Below are positions 1 to 11,270 of a DNA stretch of 64,000 nucleotides, piece after piece; position 1 is the first letter of the stretch; every line of letters begins with the position of its first letter. Both the position numbers and the translations under genes were made by a program. This DNA is from Tetragonia tetragonoides (lineage: Eukaryota; Streptophyta; Magnoliopsida; Caryophyllales; Aizoaceae), in assembly GCA_038025085.1 (NCBI GenBank), contig CM076140.1, forward strand, positions 19,717,501 to 19,781,500. The letters are read 5' to 3'. The notes below the pieces were generated by a model. The model was not told the origin of the DNA, searched no databases, and was given only the letters and a program-made list of their open reading frames with translations.

Positions 1-352
1 ATCAATCAACCTTGATCTCATTCAATCACCATATACACATACTTATAATTATATTGCTTTAACAATTAAATAGATCACTAAACAAACATCCAACAAACTT
101 AACATCTAGATCATAATCCATTCGGCTATATAAATATAATTATCAAGTATAAATAGTAGACTTTAATCCCCACATAATTATCAAGCAGATATTAACATGC
201 AACTTAATATCCATTCGGTCAAGTCACAATATAATCATATACAACTATTTTCACAACTTCACAATCATATCCATAATCACGTATATATTAAAAATACATA
301 TAGCATATAATTATAGAAAATCCATGGTTATCTTTTTTAGTCCATTAAATCT
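1..352 (-). repeat. Partial 3' LTR of element D
   Basis: This stretch is a near-identical direct copy of 3736-4083, which lies inside the other LTR of element D. Minus-strand orientation follows from the gag-like gene and primer-binding site to its right. The match stops at 352/4083, so the part of the LTR equivalent to 4084-5709 is missing here, and the rest of the copy runs off the left edge. The missing part is inferred to be a deletion; a template-switch product is possible. Confidence 0.7.
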
Positions 353-672
353 CTAGTTCCTCCTAAACATGATCTCTAGTTACCTTTTTCATGCTTTAAG
401 TGTCTTGTTACCTACTTATGCAAACAATTACTACTTAAATCATGCATCATAATCATAGATATGCAAAGAAAGCAACTTCAAAGTTCATAGTAGCTACCTA
501 GCTACCAAATACATCTGTTAGCCTACAAAAGTGCAAAACAAGTTAAGGCTAACATCACATCATACCATATGACCTATCTAGTAAAGTCTTGGTCATAGGC
601 TAAATATTACAACACCAAATTGAAATTGTTCAAACTACCATATAAGACAAGTACATAAACAACTAAATAGCT
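353..672. other. Element D, 3' untranslated stretch
   Basis: AT-rich DNA between the stop of the gag-like gene and the truncated LTR. I see no open frame, no clear polypurine tract and no second copy elsewhere in the window. Confidence 0.4.
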
Positions 673-1353
673 TCACCCATGCATGATCACTTGTACCCTT
701 GACACCGAACTTCCACCCGAAGAACTTCCCCTATCATATTGCACCAAGAAGCCATGTGCAAGTCCCCTTGGTGGTATCACATTGAGTGGCACCGGCTGCT
801 CAGGAGAAGTGGCTGTAGGCACAGCTGCTGGTGGTCGGTACAAGGTCTGCCGAGGTGGTGGAGTCGCGGATGGTCGGGCAATGACAGAGGGTTGGGTGTT
901 ACGAGGCCAATGGTGATAACGAAGCATTCGTCCCCTCCTATACTGCACTATGGTCTCGGGAATCAAGAGTACACTATTCTCACAACACATCCACTCAGTA
1001 TAAGCTTGTTGCAAAATACCCGACATATAACCTAGGGTCAAGTACCAATCATCCCCACACATGTAGAGATCCCAGTTATAGTGATTCCCATCAGTCATAA
1101 TACTCATATAGTTCAACTTCACACTTAACCATGGTTCAACTGAAGGAAAAGTCCTTAAGAGGTTATACACTTGCCAACCCGGAAAATCAGCGGCTTCACT
1201 AGTAAATGGAGCAAAGACTCTAGAAGCAAGATGAAAACGTTGCACATACTCAGCTATTGTTTCCTCAGGGTGCTTATGTAAAGTTGCAGGGTGTGGTGGA
1301 GGGTTTGGTATGTTGAGAGGGTTCACGAGCACATAAGGGTCAGGTTGTTGCAT
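673..1353 (-). CDS. Short gag-like protein of element D
   Basis: An open frame of 226 codons starts at an ATG at 1353. Residues about 20-60 carry a proline/histidine-rich lead-in, then an EEYVxRF-like helix and the motif DFPGWQ. The same order (PPP, DDYVERF, DFPGWQ) occurs at the start of the plus-strand gene at 63828, so the two are homologous. The C-terminal third is rich in Pro, Arg and Ser, as in nucleocapsid tails, but there is no CCHC knuckle. No protease, RT or integrase lies between it and the LTR remnant, so D looks like an LTR element that encodes only a gag-like protein. The ATG is directly preceded by TAG (GATAG/ATG), which could be a splice acceptor. I do not recognise the family; 'gag' rests on position and general look. 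Confidence 0.6.
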   Translation of the reverse strand: MQQPDPYVLVNPLNIPNPPPHPATLHKHPEETIAEYVQRFHLASRVFAPFTSEAADFPGWQVYNLLRTFPSVEPWLSVKLNYMSIMTDGNHYNWDLYMCGDDWYLTLGYMSGILQQAYTEWMCCENSVLLIPETIVQYRRGRMLRYHHWPRNTQPSVIARPSATPPPRQTLYRPPAAVPTATSPEQPVPLNVIPPRGLAHGFLVQYDRGSSSGGSSVSRVQVIMHG

Positions 1354-1528
1354 CTATCACATATGATAAACAAATAACAGATAGTGAGTTAAATAAGATC
1401 AAGCAATCACATATAAGCACATGCAAGTCATACACACAGAAGTTCAAACAATTTCCATTCTACTGTCGAGCCATCTCTTTCTCGGTCTGGTCACGGTTTA
1501 ACTTATAGCTTTCCTAATTCTCTTTTAA
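1354..1528 (-). other. Element D leader, downstream part
   Basis: Untranslated leader between the gag-like ATG and the inserted PIF-like element. It ends with the target TAA at 1526-1528. Confidence 0.5.
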
Positions 1529-2383
1529 GGGCCCGTTTGGTTCAGTTATTTTTGGGCCTGGAAACGGATTCAAGTAACGGACTCCTTTACTAGGTGTTTG
1601 GTTGGATAGAAGAGGTAATCCAATCCATTACTTTAGGTTACCGACTCCCCCGTTTTGAAACCCACCTCACCCCCAGGGTTTCAATTACTGTTACCCTCTG
1701 GTATCATGTCACTCCTCATTGTTCCTCTGCCCTTGCTCCGATCTCGTTCTCTTCGTCAATCCCCTTCTGTCCCTCTCTCCTCTCCATGGATGTTGTAGTG
1801 TGAAGTTGTAGCCGCCGAAAAGTCGAGACAATCTCAATTTCTCCATGAATGTTCTAGTGTGAGGCTGTTTTTGGTGTTCAAAGTTCCATTTTCTTTTTCT
1901 TTATTGAAGTTTTGTTATTTACAAATCTGAAATTTGTTTTGAGAAAAATTTGCAGTTTTCAAACATGTATCACTATATAATAATTTAGTTTCAAGTTTGT
2001 AATTTCTTTTTTTTTAGGGGCAAAGGAAGAGGAGAGAGATTGGTCTAAAGGGAATAATATATTTTTGAGCTATTTTTTTTTTTTGAGTAAAAACCTATAT
2101 TCAATTTTTATATTGTACAGTATTTATCATCTTTTACGGTTCTGAATTCATAAAATCTTTAATTTTTTTTTATCATACAATAAATTTTTTTTGGAACACA
2201 ATTTATTATTAGTAGAAAGGGAATGGAAAAGTTTAACCAAACATCAAGAAAGGGAACAGAATACAAGTGATTCCATTCTTGTGTTCAACCAAACAGTCAA
2301 AAAAAATAATGATTACTATTACCATTCCCTCCCCTAAATGATTCAATTCCATTTCCGTTCCTGCTTTTGAACCAAACGACCCC
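1529..2383. mobile_element. PIF/Harbinger-like non-autonomous element
   Basis: The ends are inverted repeats: GGGCCCGTTTGGTTCA on the left and the complement of TGAACCAAACGACCCC on the right, with 3 mismatches in 16. The 3-bp target duplication TAA is at 1526-1528 and 2384-2386, as expected for PIF/Harbinger (TWA). About 855 bp, with subterminal motifs such as AACCAAACA repeated inside. No transposase is visible, so it would depend on an enzyme encoded elsewhere. It inserted into the leader of element D. Confidence 0.75.
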
Positions 2384-2397
2384 TAAGTATTTTATAT

Positions 2398-2409
2398 GCT
2401 CTGATACCA
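2398..2409 (-). promoter_or_regulatory. Primer-binding site of element D (initiator tRNA-Met type)
   Basis: Read on the minus strand this is TGGTATCAGAGC, the usual plant initiator tRNA-Met primer site. It lies 3 bp from the end of the LTR that starts at 2413, and it fixes the minus-strand orientation of D. Confidence 0.85.
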
Positions 2410-2412
2410 TCT

Positions 2413-5400
2413 TGTAACGCCCCGGATTGGATAACTCTAATTAAACATGCTTATGGGCCCTTAATTCAATCCAAGACATTACTGCCGTACTTGTAACAAG
2501 ACAAGCACAAGGCAAAAATCGATATAGAGTGCGACAAACATACTTAATTATATTATATTATGAAAGTAGAGATTATATAATTGTATTGTTCAAAGACTAC
2601 ATCACTAACTAGATTACTAAGTTATATGGGGTTCTCCTCTATCTACGGAAGCCACGGAGATATACAACAGCAAAAACATGCACTAAGCATGCACAAAAGG
2701 GCTCCTTCCATTCTTCACTCTCTCCCTTGCCCAAAATCTGTCAAAATGATCCAATATCAACGCAAGAAGAGATGACACAAAAACAAAAGAAAATTAGCGA
2801 AACCTATGCAATACTCACCCCACTTTTTAAAATACATTTTGTTTATACTTAAAATACATTTAGCATTAACAACCATCAACCATAATAATAATCATAATAG
2901 TATCAATACTTACTCTTAAAGATATTGTCTGTTCTTATAAATTTTAGTACGATCATTCTTTTACGTACATAGCCATGCATACGTACGAGTTCACATGCAA
3001 AGAGTATTAAGCAATTATCATCACACACAAGTTCATAATTACTCAGAAAATGACCTTTGAGGTCTATTAATCTATAGAGTAACTCAAATCACAACATACA
3101 AAGACTAGACTTCTAGGTTAGGTAGTGGGGAAGAGCATAGCACAACTCAGACTCTGTGAGTCCTACACTCGGGTTCGATGACCCTACAAATCATAATTCA
3201 TTCATTTGACCTTTTTGGCATAATCATATCACTTCGGGTTTATACCCTACATAAACTTCATATTAAACCATGATTAAGCGAGATACTCAGGATTAGTTAA
3301 TCCCTACAACTAATCACAATGGGTTTTACCCTACATCATTTTATTAAAGTGTGCACACTAGGCATGCTCTTCAATATCCGAAGGGTACCAAGTTTGGGAG
3401 CACACTACAAATAAGTTAGTAGACATACTTGTCTTGTCTAAATCGGTCATATTCATCTCAATAAACATAACCATATATCATCATTTTCTCATCACTTGTT
3501 CAATCGATTAACATAAATCATATACTTCCCAAACTTGTTCCATTTTACAATAATCTCTTAATCATCTACATGTTATTGGATCATTCAACACTAACAAGTC
3601 AACACTTCATATATTTGTACATGCATGTATATAAACACATAGGTCCTTATTAACATCAATTCGGTCACTTGAATATGCAAAACACAATCAATCACTTATA
3701 CATGCTTCAATATAGCCATGACTTTACATGCAATTATCAATCAACCTTGATCTCATTCAATCACCATATACGCATACTTATAATTATATTGCTTTAATAA
3801 TTAAATAGAACACTAAACAAACATCCAACAAACTTAACATCTAGATCATAATTCATTGGGCTATATATATAATTATCAAGTTTAAATAGTAGACTTTAAT
3901 CCCCACATAATTATCAAGAAAATATTAACATGCAACTTAATATCCATCGGTCAAGTCACGATATCATCATATACAACTATTTTCACAACTTCACAATCAT
4001 ATCCATAATCACGTATATACTAAAAATACATATAGCATATAATTATAGAAAATTCATGGTTATCTTTCTTAGTCCATTAAATCTAAAAAGGGGGTTTTAG
4101 TGGACATGAGTATACCTTACTCAAACTCCAAAATACACTTCCTTTTCTTAGCTACCTTGGTCACTCACTAGTAGCACAAGTCCTTAATTAATTAACAAAG
4201 ATGTTCAAGCTAATGCTTTTTACTTCTTCTTCTTTTATTTCTTTTTGGCCTTGGGCCTTTTTATACTCAAAATTACTCTTTTTAATTCCCAAATTTTTAT
4301 TATCATTTCATTTGATAATTTTTCTTTTTATTTTACCATTTTAACTTTCGAAAGTGCTAAGTTCAAAACTAAAGAAATTTAGGAAAAATTAGAAGATAAA
4401 TAGTGAATAAGCTATTTTGGTCATAAATAGTCAAGATCAAGTTTACGTAAGGTTGTAAATGGACATGCAACAACATAATTTGGATTTACAAGTCAAGATT
4501 ATTTAGATCTTGATCTCTTAAGCCTTTTTTTTTTTTTTTCCTTTATACTTTCGATTATAGTAATTTATATACTTGTTATGGTTTTATTTTCTTAAGTATG
4601 AACTTTAGGTGATAGTATTAAGTTAAACTTTAGATAAATAGAAGTGCATGAGGTTAAACCTTGGTGGTGGTTCGTGGTGGCTCTTGATGATTCGGGAGCT
4701 TCACGTTCGGGTGACGGTGGAACTAGGGTGGTGGAGACGGTGGTGAAGAAAAGAAATAGTGAAAGAGTTAGAGTTTAGAATAAATGATGAAACAATTAGA
4801 AGTAAATACAAGAGAATATGTGTAGATGATTATTGCATGAGTTTGTTTAAGTTTTTCTTACCAAAATTTCTTCTCTTTTCTCTTCTCTACCTCACGACTT
4901 TCCTCTTCTTCTTTCTACTTCATTTTGTTCTTTGTTTACTTAGAAAGATTTATGAGTTTTTGATGAAGAATAATGCAAAGAGAATATGGAATATATGTTG
5001 AAGGTGGTGTACGGTTTTGGGAAGAGAAAAAGGTGAGCTTTGTAAGCTTTTGTAGGCTTTTAGTTTACTTGTGTTTGTTGTGTTAATATTTGGAAGATGA
5101 AAGTAAGATTTGGCTTTTCATTTCATTGGTTTCTTTCTCTCCTTTTTGCTTTGATTTATAAATGCTAAAGCCTTTCTCTCTTTTCTCCCTTTCTCTCTTA
5201 CCCGTATCTCCTCCTTTCCCCTTGCATGGTTTTTATTTTGTTTCTTTACTTAGCTTGGTTGTATTGTCCAAACAATAGAACATGACATGTTCTCTTAGAT
5301 AGGCTTAGTAAGCATATCAAACATGGTGTCAAAGTAAAAGCATGACAAGTGTAAAGGAATGGCATGATAAGTTGACATGTAAGCAAAGGTGAATAGTAAG

Positions 5401-5709
5401 GTAATTAGGGAAAAGTGGAAATTTGCTAATCTTAGCCTAACATCTCCTAATTCGGTTACTAACACAAGTAAATGTCTAATTATGCTAAGCAAAACCGTAA
5501 ACATAAGTTTAATAAGTTAATTGAGTAGTTTACTTAATTAATCGAGTTGGTTTTAGTTTTAAACGAGATTAATATATAGTTTAGTTTATTTTTACGTAAA
5601 TGCATGCATTAGACTTGTTAATCACACTTAGCATATTAAGCGAAATTTTTTATGCTAATTAATTACTTATTTAGTTTAATAAAATAGTTAAAATTTTTGG
5701 GTTACTACA
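2413..5709 (-). repeat. 5' LTR of element D
   Basis: About 3.3 kb bounded by TGTAACGCCCCGG on the left and GGGTTACTACA on the right, i.e. TG...CA ends with short inverted termini. The primer-binding site abuts its left end. 3736-4083 is repeated at 1-352. Around 3165-3340 there are three short hairpin-like units of the type GGGTTN(4-8)ACCCTAC. Open frames inside (for example 4759-5001) are low-complexity and unlikely to be coding. The outer target duplication cannot be checked because the other end of D is outside the window. Confidence 0.75.
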
Positions 5710-6290
5710 TTAGTTTGGATGGTCTCTCACTTTTCCCATGTCCTTCCTCTCTCTCCTTTCTTTTCCACATCACATCTACCCTATAAAATAATTGCGTTGC
5801 ATTGTATTTGATTGCAAGCAACTAAACACCAGCTTAGTATGTGCAACAAGCCCCTTAAACCCCTAGGTTCTCCCTAGTGTACGAGTGAAATCTCGTGAGG
5901 GTTTGCAGTATACCCACAAACTTTAACAACCGAAAGCAAACGTGAAATCACTCGAGCACATTATGTTCACCAGGAGGCATACGTGGCTGGAGCTCAATCC
6001 ATCGTTTTAACCTCTTGGAAAATTTATGTTGCCAACCAACAACGCTAGGATCAGAATAATAAAATCACTTGGCTGTTAAATTTTGGCATCAGAGAATCTT
6101 CGGCCATATGTACCCATCAAAAGAGAAATAATTTTAATAAAATCATATTTTTATACGTCACGTAAATTAATAACATAAATATTCACTTAAATTATAATTA
6201 TGTAAATACCGCTATAAAGTGATATGAAAAATAAGCAATTGTGATCACCCTGTTTGGCTCTTGCACATTGTCTGGCACTATTATCGGGAA
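5710..6290. other. Unassigned AT-rich DNA
   Basis: No recognisable coding region, terminal repeat or RNA gene. It begins right after the 5' LTR of D, so TTAGT (5710-5714) would be its target duplication. Confidence 0.4.
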
Positions 6291-7602
6291 AAATGTCACA
6301 CTCCCACCTTTTGATAAACTTGAAAGTACGACATTGTAATTAGTGACAATCACCCATCCAATATCTGATAAGGATATCTATGTTTCTTGAGGTGCAGATC
6401 CTTCAAAATATTTAAGTGAATTCACAAGGTATACTCCTCGTGCTTTACATCCAAATATGCCTACATTGATACCGCTTTTCCAACTCATCAAACAACTCCT
6501 TTCTTACTTTGTCCCAATCCTTATCATTTGAGTGAATCAAATATGTCCAAGTTTAGATTTCTGGAGTATATGATTGTGCTACCATTGTGAACTACAAATG
6601 AAGTCATCACTTTGTTCAATACCTTTCAATTGAAAGGGGCACCCACATTTTTTCATTCCAGTATACATGCTAGACCATATCAAATGATAATTTGTTTCTA
6701 GGAGGTCTATATCTTCCATGTCGTTCACACCCAAGCGACACCCTCCTACCCTTGGAACCAATAATGTACAGATATATGTTGTGTTTCTCTACTATTTGTC
6801 TTGTTGTAGGCTATAGCCTCTAACTCTGGACGATCCTTGAACTTTTGTTGTGTTACAAAGTGATGATCGCGCTCTATTAGAGTTTGTGGTAATTTTTCTA
6901 AAATTTCATCCTATCATATAGTACATAAATTCTAAATAAGAATAAATCCAACAAAATTAAACAAAGTAAGTAATAAATAAATTATCTTTAATTGTAAAAT
7001 ATACAATCATCAAAAGGTAATTATTTTTTTTTAACTTACTGAAAGGTACTCAATATTTCTTCAAACAAAGTAAGTAATTCACTATTTTCCAAAAGAAAAA
7101 AATTGGAAAACAAATAATAGAAAATCAGCAGCAAGACTCGTCGGCACCCCCCCACCCTTGTCACCCTGTCAGCGACCCCCACCCCCGCCATCAGGAGCCC
7201 CTCGCCGCCTAAGAATCCAGTCGACCCCCCCTCCTCAACTCCACCACAACCTCCACCCCTCCCCCTCAGCCCCACCTCCACCACTGTAGCAACCCCTTCC
7301 CCTCACGCCCCCACCCCCCGCGTCACCCCACCTTGAGTTCAGCGACCCCCACCCCCGTCAGAACGCCCACCCTCTATCAACATCGACCCACCTACCACTG
7401 TCACTCCGTCGGCGTAAAATCTTATCGAACCTCCGCCCCCACTAACCGCCCTCAATAACCTAGCCACCGCCATCAACCACCCATAAATCCTAGACAATGC
7501 GTATTTGAAAAAAAAAAATTTAAAAAATCCAATTCTTTTGGTTACCTGAATATTATCGTTAATTTCATCAAAAATTTGGTCTTGATCAAAGAAATCATCC
7601 AT
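6291..7602 (-). pseudogene. Degenerate MULE/FAR1-like transposase N-terminus
   Basis: The minus strand at about 6590-6760 encodes a piece with KKCGCPFQLKG, and the preceding codons in a neighbouring frame read like RVSLGCERHGRYR. This order is typical of the zinc-binding N-terminal domain of FAR1/MULE transposases. Upstream, a possible acceptor (TATATGATAG) near 6912 precedes a frame starting DEILEKLPQ. A possible first exon starts at the ATG at 7602 (MDDFFDQDQIF...), with a GTAACC donor near 7545. Between them lies a C-rich, GTCAGCGACCCCCACCCCC-like stretch (7140-7460) that would be intron or a later insertion. Stops and frame changes break it and no catalytic domain follows. The family call is by motif only; the exon model is inference. 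Confidence 0.5.
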
Positions 7603-8807
7603 GTTAATTAGAGTTTAGAATTCTTTTCAATATATAGAAGGAATATAATTAGGGAGATTGCTTAGAGGAAAAAAATAGGAAGGAGGACTGTGCTCTGAAA
7701 ATAAAAAGGGTACTCTCTAGAAAACCCTAGCATCTTTCTTTTCCAGCTACCATATCAAAGCTCTTCCTCTTTCACCATATCTAGCTTTCTCTTTTTTTCT
7801 TCTTCTCTTGATTTAGCCCTCTTTTCGTCCAAATTTATGCTATATTCAGATCTGTAAGAGTAATTTCTATTTGGACAGAGTATAGAGAAGGCCAATATTG
7901 CCATTGCCCATCGGCCCCTTTCATGCTTACTCGTCTAAATTGGGGGATGTATGGTGATCTTATGCGTTTTGAGTTTGATTTCATTAGCCAAGGTTGACAA
8001 ATCAGCAATAATAAAACGGCTGTAGTTGGGTTTGGTATAATGAATGCTCGTGAGTCGTGAATACCAAAGGCATTGGCGTCTAACATTAATTGTGAATGTC
8101 AAATCCCGATATGGGGTTGTTCTCTTAAGGGTAATGGACTAGTTGCTAGGGAGTATTTGGTTTTAGTTGTTTTGTAGAATGTGTTTTTTGTTTTTTTATT
8201 AGCTTTTTTCTGTCTAAAACGGTTCACAAGGGGAAAATATGTCCAGCTGTTTCCTTCCTCTAGTTTGGTTCTTTTCGTTTGAATAGCAAAACCATGCGGT
8301 GTCATGGTTGTACATTACATTAAATGCGATTTTACCACATTTTGTTTTTTTCTTTTTTAATTTTTATATGTATCACATTTGCTTCTAAATGCAATATTCA
8401 CACCCATATAAATGTGGCCTAATTTTGATGATGCATGTTTGTATAAAAAGTTATATTTTACCCTTTAAAAAAACAATTTTCTTTTAAATGCAATATCGAC
8501 ACTCATATTAATTTGGTCTAATTTAGCGATATATTTATTGTATAAAAATTATTTTTTACCTTTTAAAAAATAATTAAAAACAAAGTAATAGCCTTACTAA
8601 AGTTGAACTTAAATGAATTAAGATTCAATAATTAATAATGAGCAATGTATAACAAACTTCAACTCAAAAGTGTGGGAAAATTTGGGCGGAAAAACATGTA
8701 CCTCTTGCTCGAAAACGGGACAAAATTTGGGCAGAAAAACATGCATCTCGCCTGAAAGCATGACAAAATATTGAATAATCAAACTAGTCTCCATACCCAT
8801 TTGCTAG
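7603..8807. other. Unassigned DNA with an imperfect 110-bp tandem duplication
   Basis: No recognised gene. 8350-8460 and 8461-8570 are imperfect direct copies (shared words such as AAATGCAATAT, CACCCATAT/CACTCATAT, TGTATAAAAA). Small frames at 7835-8305 on the minus strand show no family features. The last 8 bases (8800-8807, TTTGCTAG) are the target duplication of element F. Confidence 0.4.
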
Positions 8808-9192
8808 CAGGGTTGTTCACTGTAGGTTAACCGAACCGAAAATGTGTTTCGGTTCAGTAACCGAAAAATATTGGTTCGACTCTCTTCCGAACCGTAACCA
8901 TACCCAAAATAGGGGTGACCGCTACTTTTGATACGGTTAACCGAATCAATTATCCTATTTTCAAAATTCAATTTAAAAACACAATTTTTTCAAGTTTAAT
9001 CTTCAAAATTTCCCAAATCATACGGTCAAGTTACATGTTATTATATGCCTCTGGATTGTGGGCACTGGGCAGTGGTGAATGCATATTGCCATCCAAACAG
9101 TACATTACGAGGCTTTCAACCTCCTTTTAGCTACTATTGTAATTTTGCATCCAAGTACAACAAATAATTGCTTAGGAGAGAGAGATTGAGAT

Positions 9193-9517
9193 TAGGGATG
9201 ACAATGGGGCAGGGCGGTGGTGGATATAGGTAGATCCATCCCCATACCCGCCTGGGTATTTTGATTCCGCCACCCGCCCCATCCCCACCACGGGTTGGAG
9301 ATCCCAAATCAACCTCCACCCCGCTTACCCGGCGGGTATCCACCTCGGCTCCATTTATCGGAAGGGTATCCATATCCACTTTATACCCGCCCGAAAACAA
9401 ACAAAGCCCACATCGGGATCTACCTCAAATTCACCCTAAGATAATTTGCAAGGAAAAATTTGTATTTTTTCATAAGTAATAGCAGTAGACAATTTTTATA
9501 TATTTGGTAAAATAAGG

Positions 9518-9562
<45 letters not shown>

Positions 9563-9821
9563 ACATTTTTTATTTTTATGTGGGTATGAGGCGGGGCAGT
9601 TAGGTATGGGGCGGGGCGGGTAAGCGGGTATAAGGTGGGGCGAGGCTCCAACGGGTATCCACCGGGGGAAGAAGGCAAACCACCTCCGCCTTATCCCAGC
9701 GGCGGTTTTTCTTTGTCAAAACCATCCCCGCCCCATACCCACATAGCGCTCGTCCATCCCCGCCCCAACTGGGGTGGATGCGGAGCGGTACCCACCTGTA
9801 CCCGCCCCACTGCCATCCCTA
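9193..9821. mobile_element. hAT-like non-autonomous element G
   Basis: 629 bp with 18-bp inverted ends: TAGGGATGACAATGGGGC and the complement of GCCCCACTGCCATCCCTA (two mismatches). An 8-bp duplication ATTGAGAT is at 9185-9192 and 9822-9829. The interior is dominated by GCGGGT/ACCCGC words in both orientations, so it can fold extensively. No transposase. Confidence 0.85.
9519..9559. repeat. (TA)n microsatellite
   Basis: About 20 uninterrupted TA units in the middle of element G. Confidence 0.95.
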
Positions 9822-10495
9822 ATTGAGATACAGATTGAGAGAGAGTATCAAGAAAGAGGACAAGTTAGCAAGATGTGGCCATGGAGTACTACTTTAGTTT
9901 GAGTTCGAATCCAAGACCAAAAAAAAAACAGTATATGGAGTATTTATCTTACAGTCTGATCAGAGAACGAAATACCATAATCCTCCGCATACAAAAAATG
10001 AAATACTGTAATTTAAGTCGGTATCGTTTGGAAATAGACCCTACTACTTTATAAAATCAATACATTCACAAACGCGACTACCGTATAAAATTTTATTTTT
10101 TCGATTTTTCTGTTAATCGTTTTTTTCCGAAAATGCGAACTGTAACCGTACCGAAAAATCGAAAATTGTTACCGGTATGGTGTAGACACCAAAAATTGTG
10201 TATATCATGAGTCCCCGTAAAAACTTGATGATGAAAGGATTGGATTTTGCTCAAACTTGGGTTGCGAGAATATTTGCTCTGATGATTAGCCCAGTTCATT
10301 TGAATTAACCAGTTGAAGCCTTTTGTACAGGTGATCCAAACCAGTTGGACCCAATTCAATTGGAGTCCAAAGCTGAGACATAGGCCTCTTTGAACCTAAG
10401 GGCCCGAAAGGGAACCCAAACCCATGAGTCAACCCTTGGTCAAACAAGGAAACTCATTCAATCCCAGGTGGACCCCCTCGGAAAAGCCTGCCCCG

Positions 10496-10721
10496 CTTGA
10501 AAAAACAGTTAGGCGCCTATACAGGCACGCCGCTCCAGGTCCAAGCGGCTACGCTTGGGCTCAAGCGGTGGCCGCTAAGACAAGCGGCTTTGCCGCTTGG
10601 CCTGCCAGCTCAGCTGCTTGGCCTAGCTGAATGGCCGTCTGGACCTTTTCTCGCGGACGGCGAATTCGAGGCCCATCTCGATTTCCGTGCCACCTTGACA
10701 GGTCCCCCTCTTCTATATAAA
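10496..10721 (+). promoter_or_regulatory. LTR promoter of C: AGCGGC/GCCGCTTG array plus TATA box
   Basis: 10520-10630 holds a run of AAGCGGC and GCCGCTTG half-sites in alternating orientation, preceded by AGGCGCCTATACAGG (10511-10525). A TATA box (TATATAAA, 10714-10721) follows about 90 bp later. The same half-sites and the same AGGCGCCTATACAGG word occur upstream of the antisense DUF7745 gene of C. That this is the RNA start region is inference from the TATA box and LTR position. Confidence 0.7.
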
Positions 10722-11270
10722 CAAACCTTAGGGTTCAGTTGAAGGGGTTGGGAATTTTAGAGGTTGGACATTCTCTCTGAAAGGCTGGCCTTTAGGTTAG
10801 CAGTTTCTCTCTCTCTCTCTCTCATATAAAACTAGAAATTATGATTCTACTCCTTCTTTAGGTTAGCCCTAGCACCACAAAATAAACCTTCACACTTCAT
10901 CAAGAGCATGAATTCAAGCATTATAACCCAATAAGTTCATTGTGAGCATCCAGGTAATCCAACCCGAAGGTTTTCAATAAACTTTTATATTTCTTATTAT
11001 TACTAACGATTTTGGTTTATGTGATATGTACATGCATGGCGCGTTTTCGAGCAAAAGGGCTTGTATTAGGCCTAATTAATGGATGAATGAATGTTTTAAT
11101 TTTGTTATTTATTGCTTCTTATGATTAAATTGTGCTTTGTTTGTGGATTGGTGGATGAATTATTGGTTTGTCTTCTAACTTGTAGGTTTTAGCATATTTA
11201 TCGTTTTTAGCAATAAAAGCATGTAATTCGATAAATTGTTAAAAGTGGTCACAATAATAATGTTTGTTCA

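Larger units (their letters stand above)
8808..10180. mobile_element. hAT-like element F, left part
   Basis: It starts CAGGGTTGTTCAC, which pairs imperfectly with the right end at 58224 (complement TAGGGGGGTGTTCA). The flanks carry an 8-bp duplication TTTGCTAG at 8800-8807 and 58225-58232, the hallmark length for hAT. The subterminal DNA is full of AACCGAACCGAAA / TTCGGTT words. Without inserts the element would be about 0.85 kb, with no transposase. Element G (9193-9821) and Tat element C (10181-58108) are inserted in it. Confidence 0.7.

Noticed and set aside
7036..7602. Gly-rich minus-strand proteins
   Set aside because: Caused by C-rich low-complexity DNA; only the first few codons from 7602 might be real.
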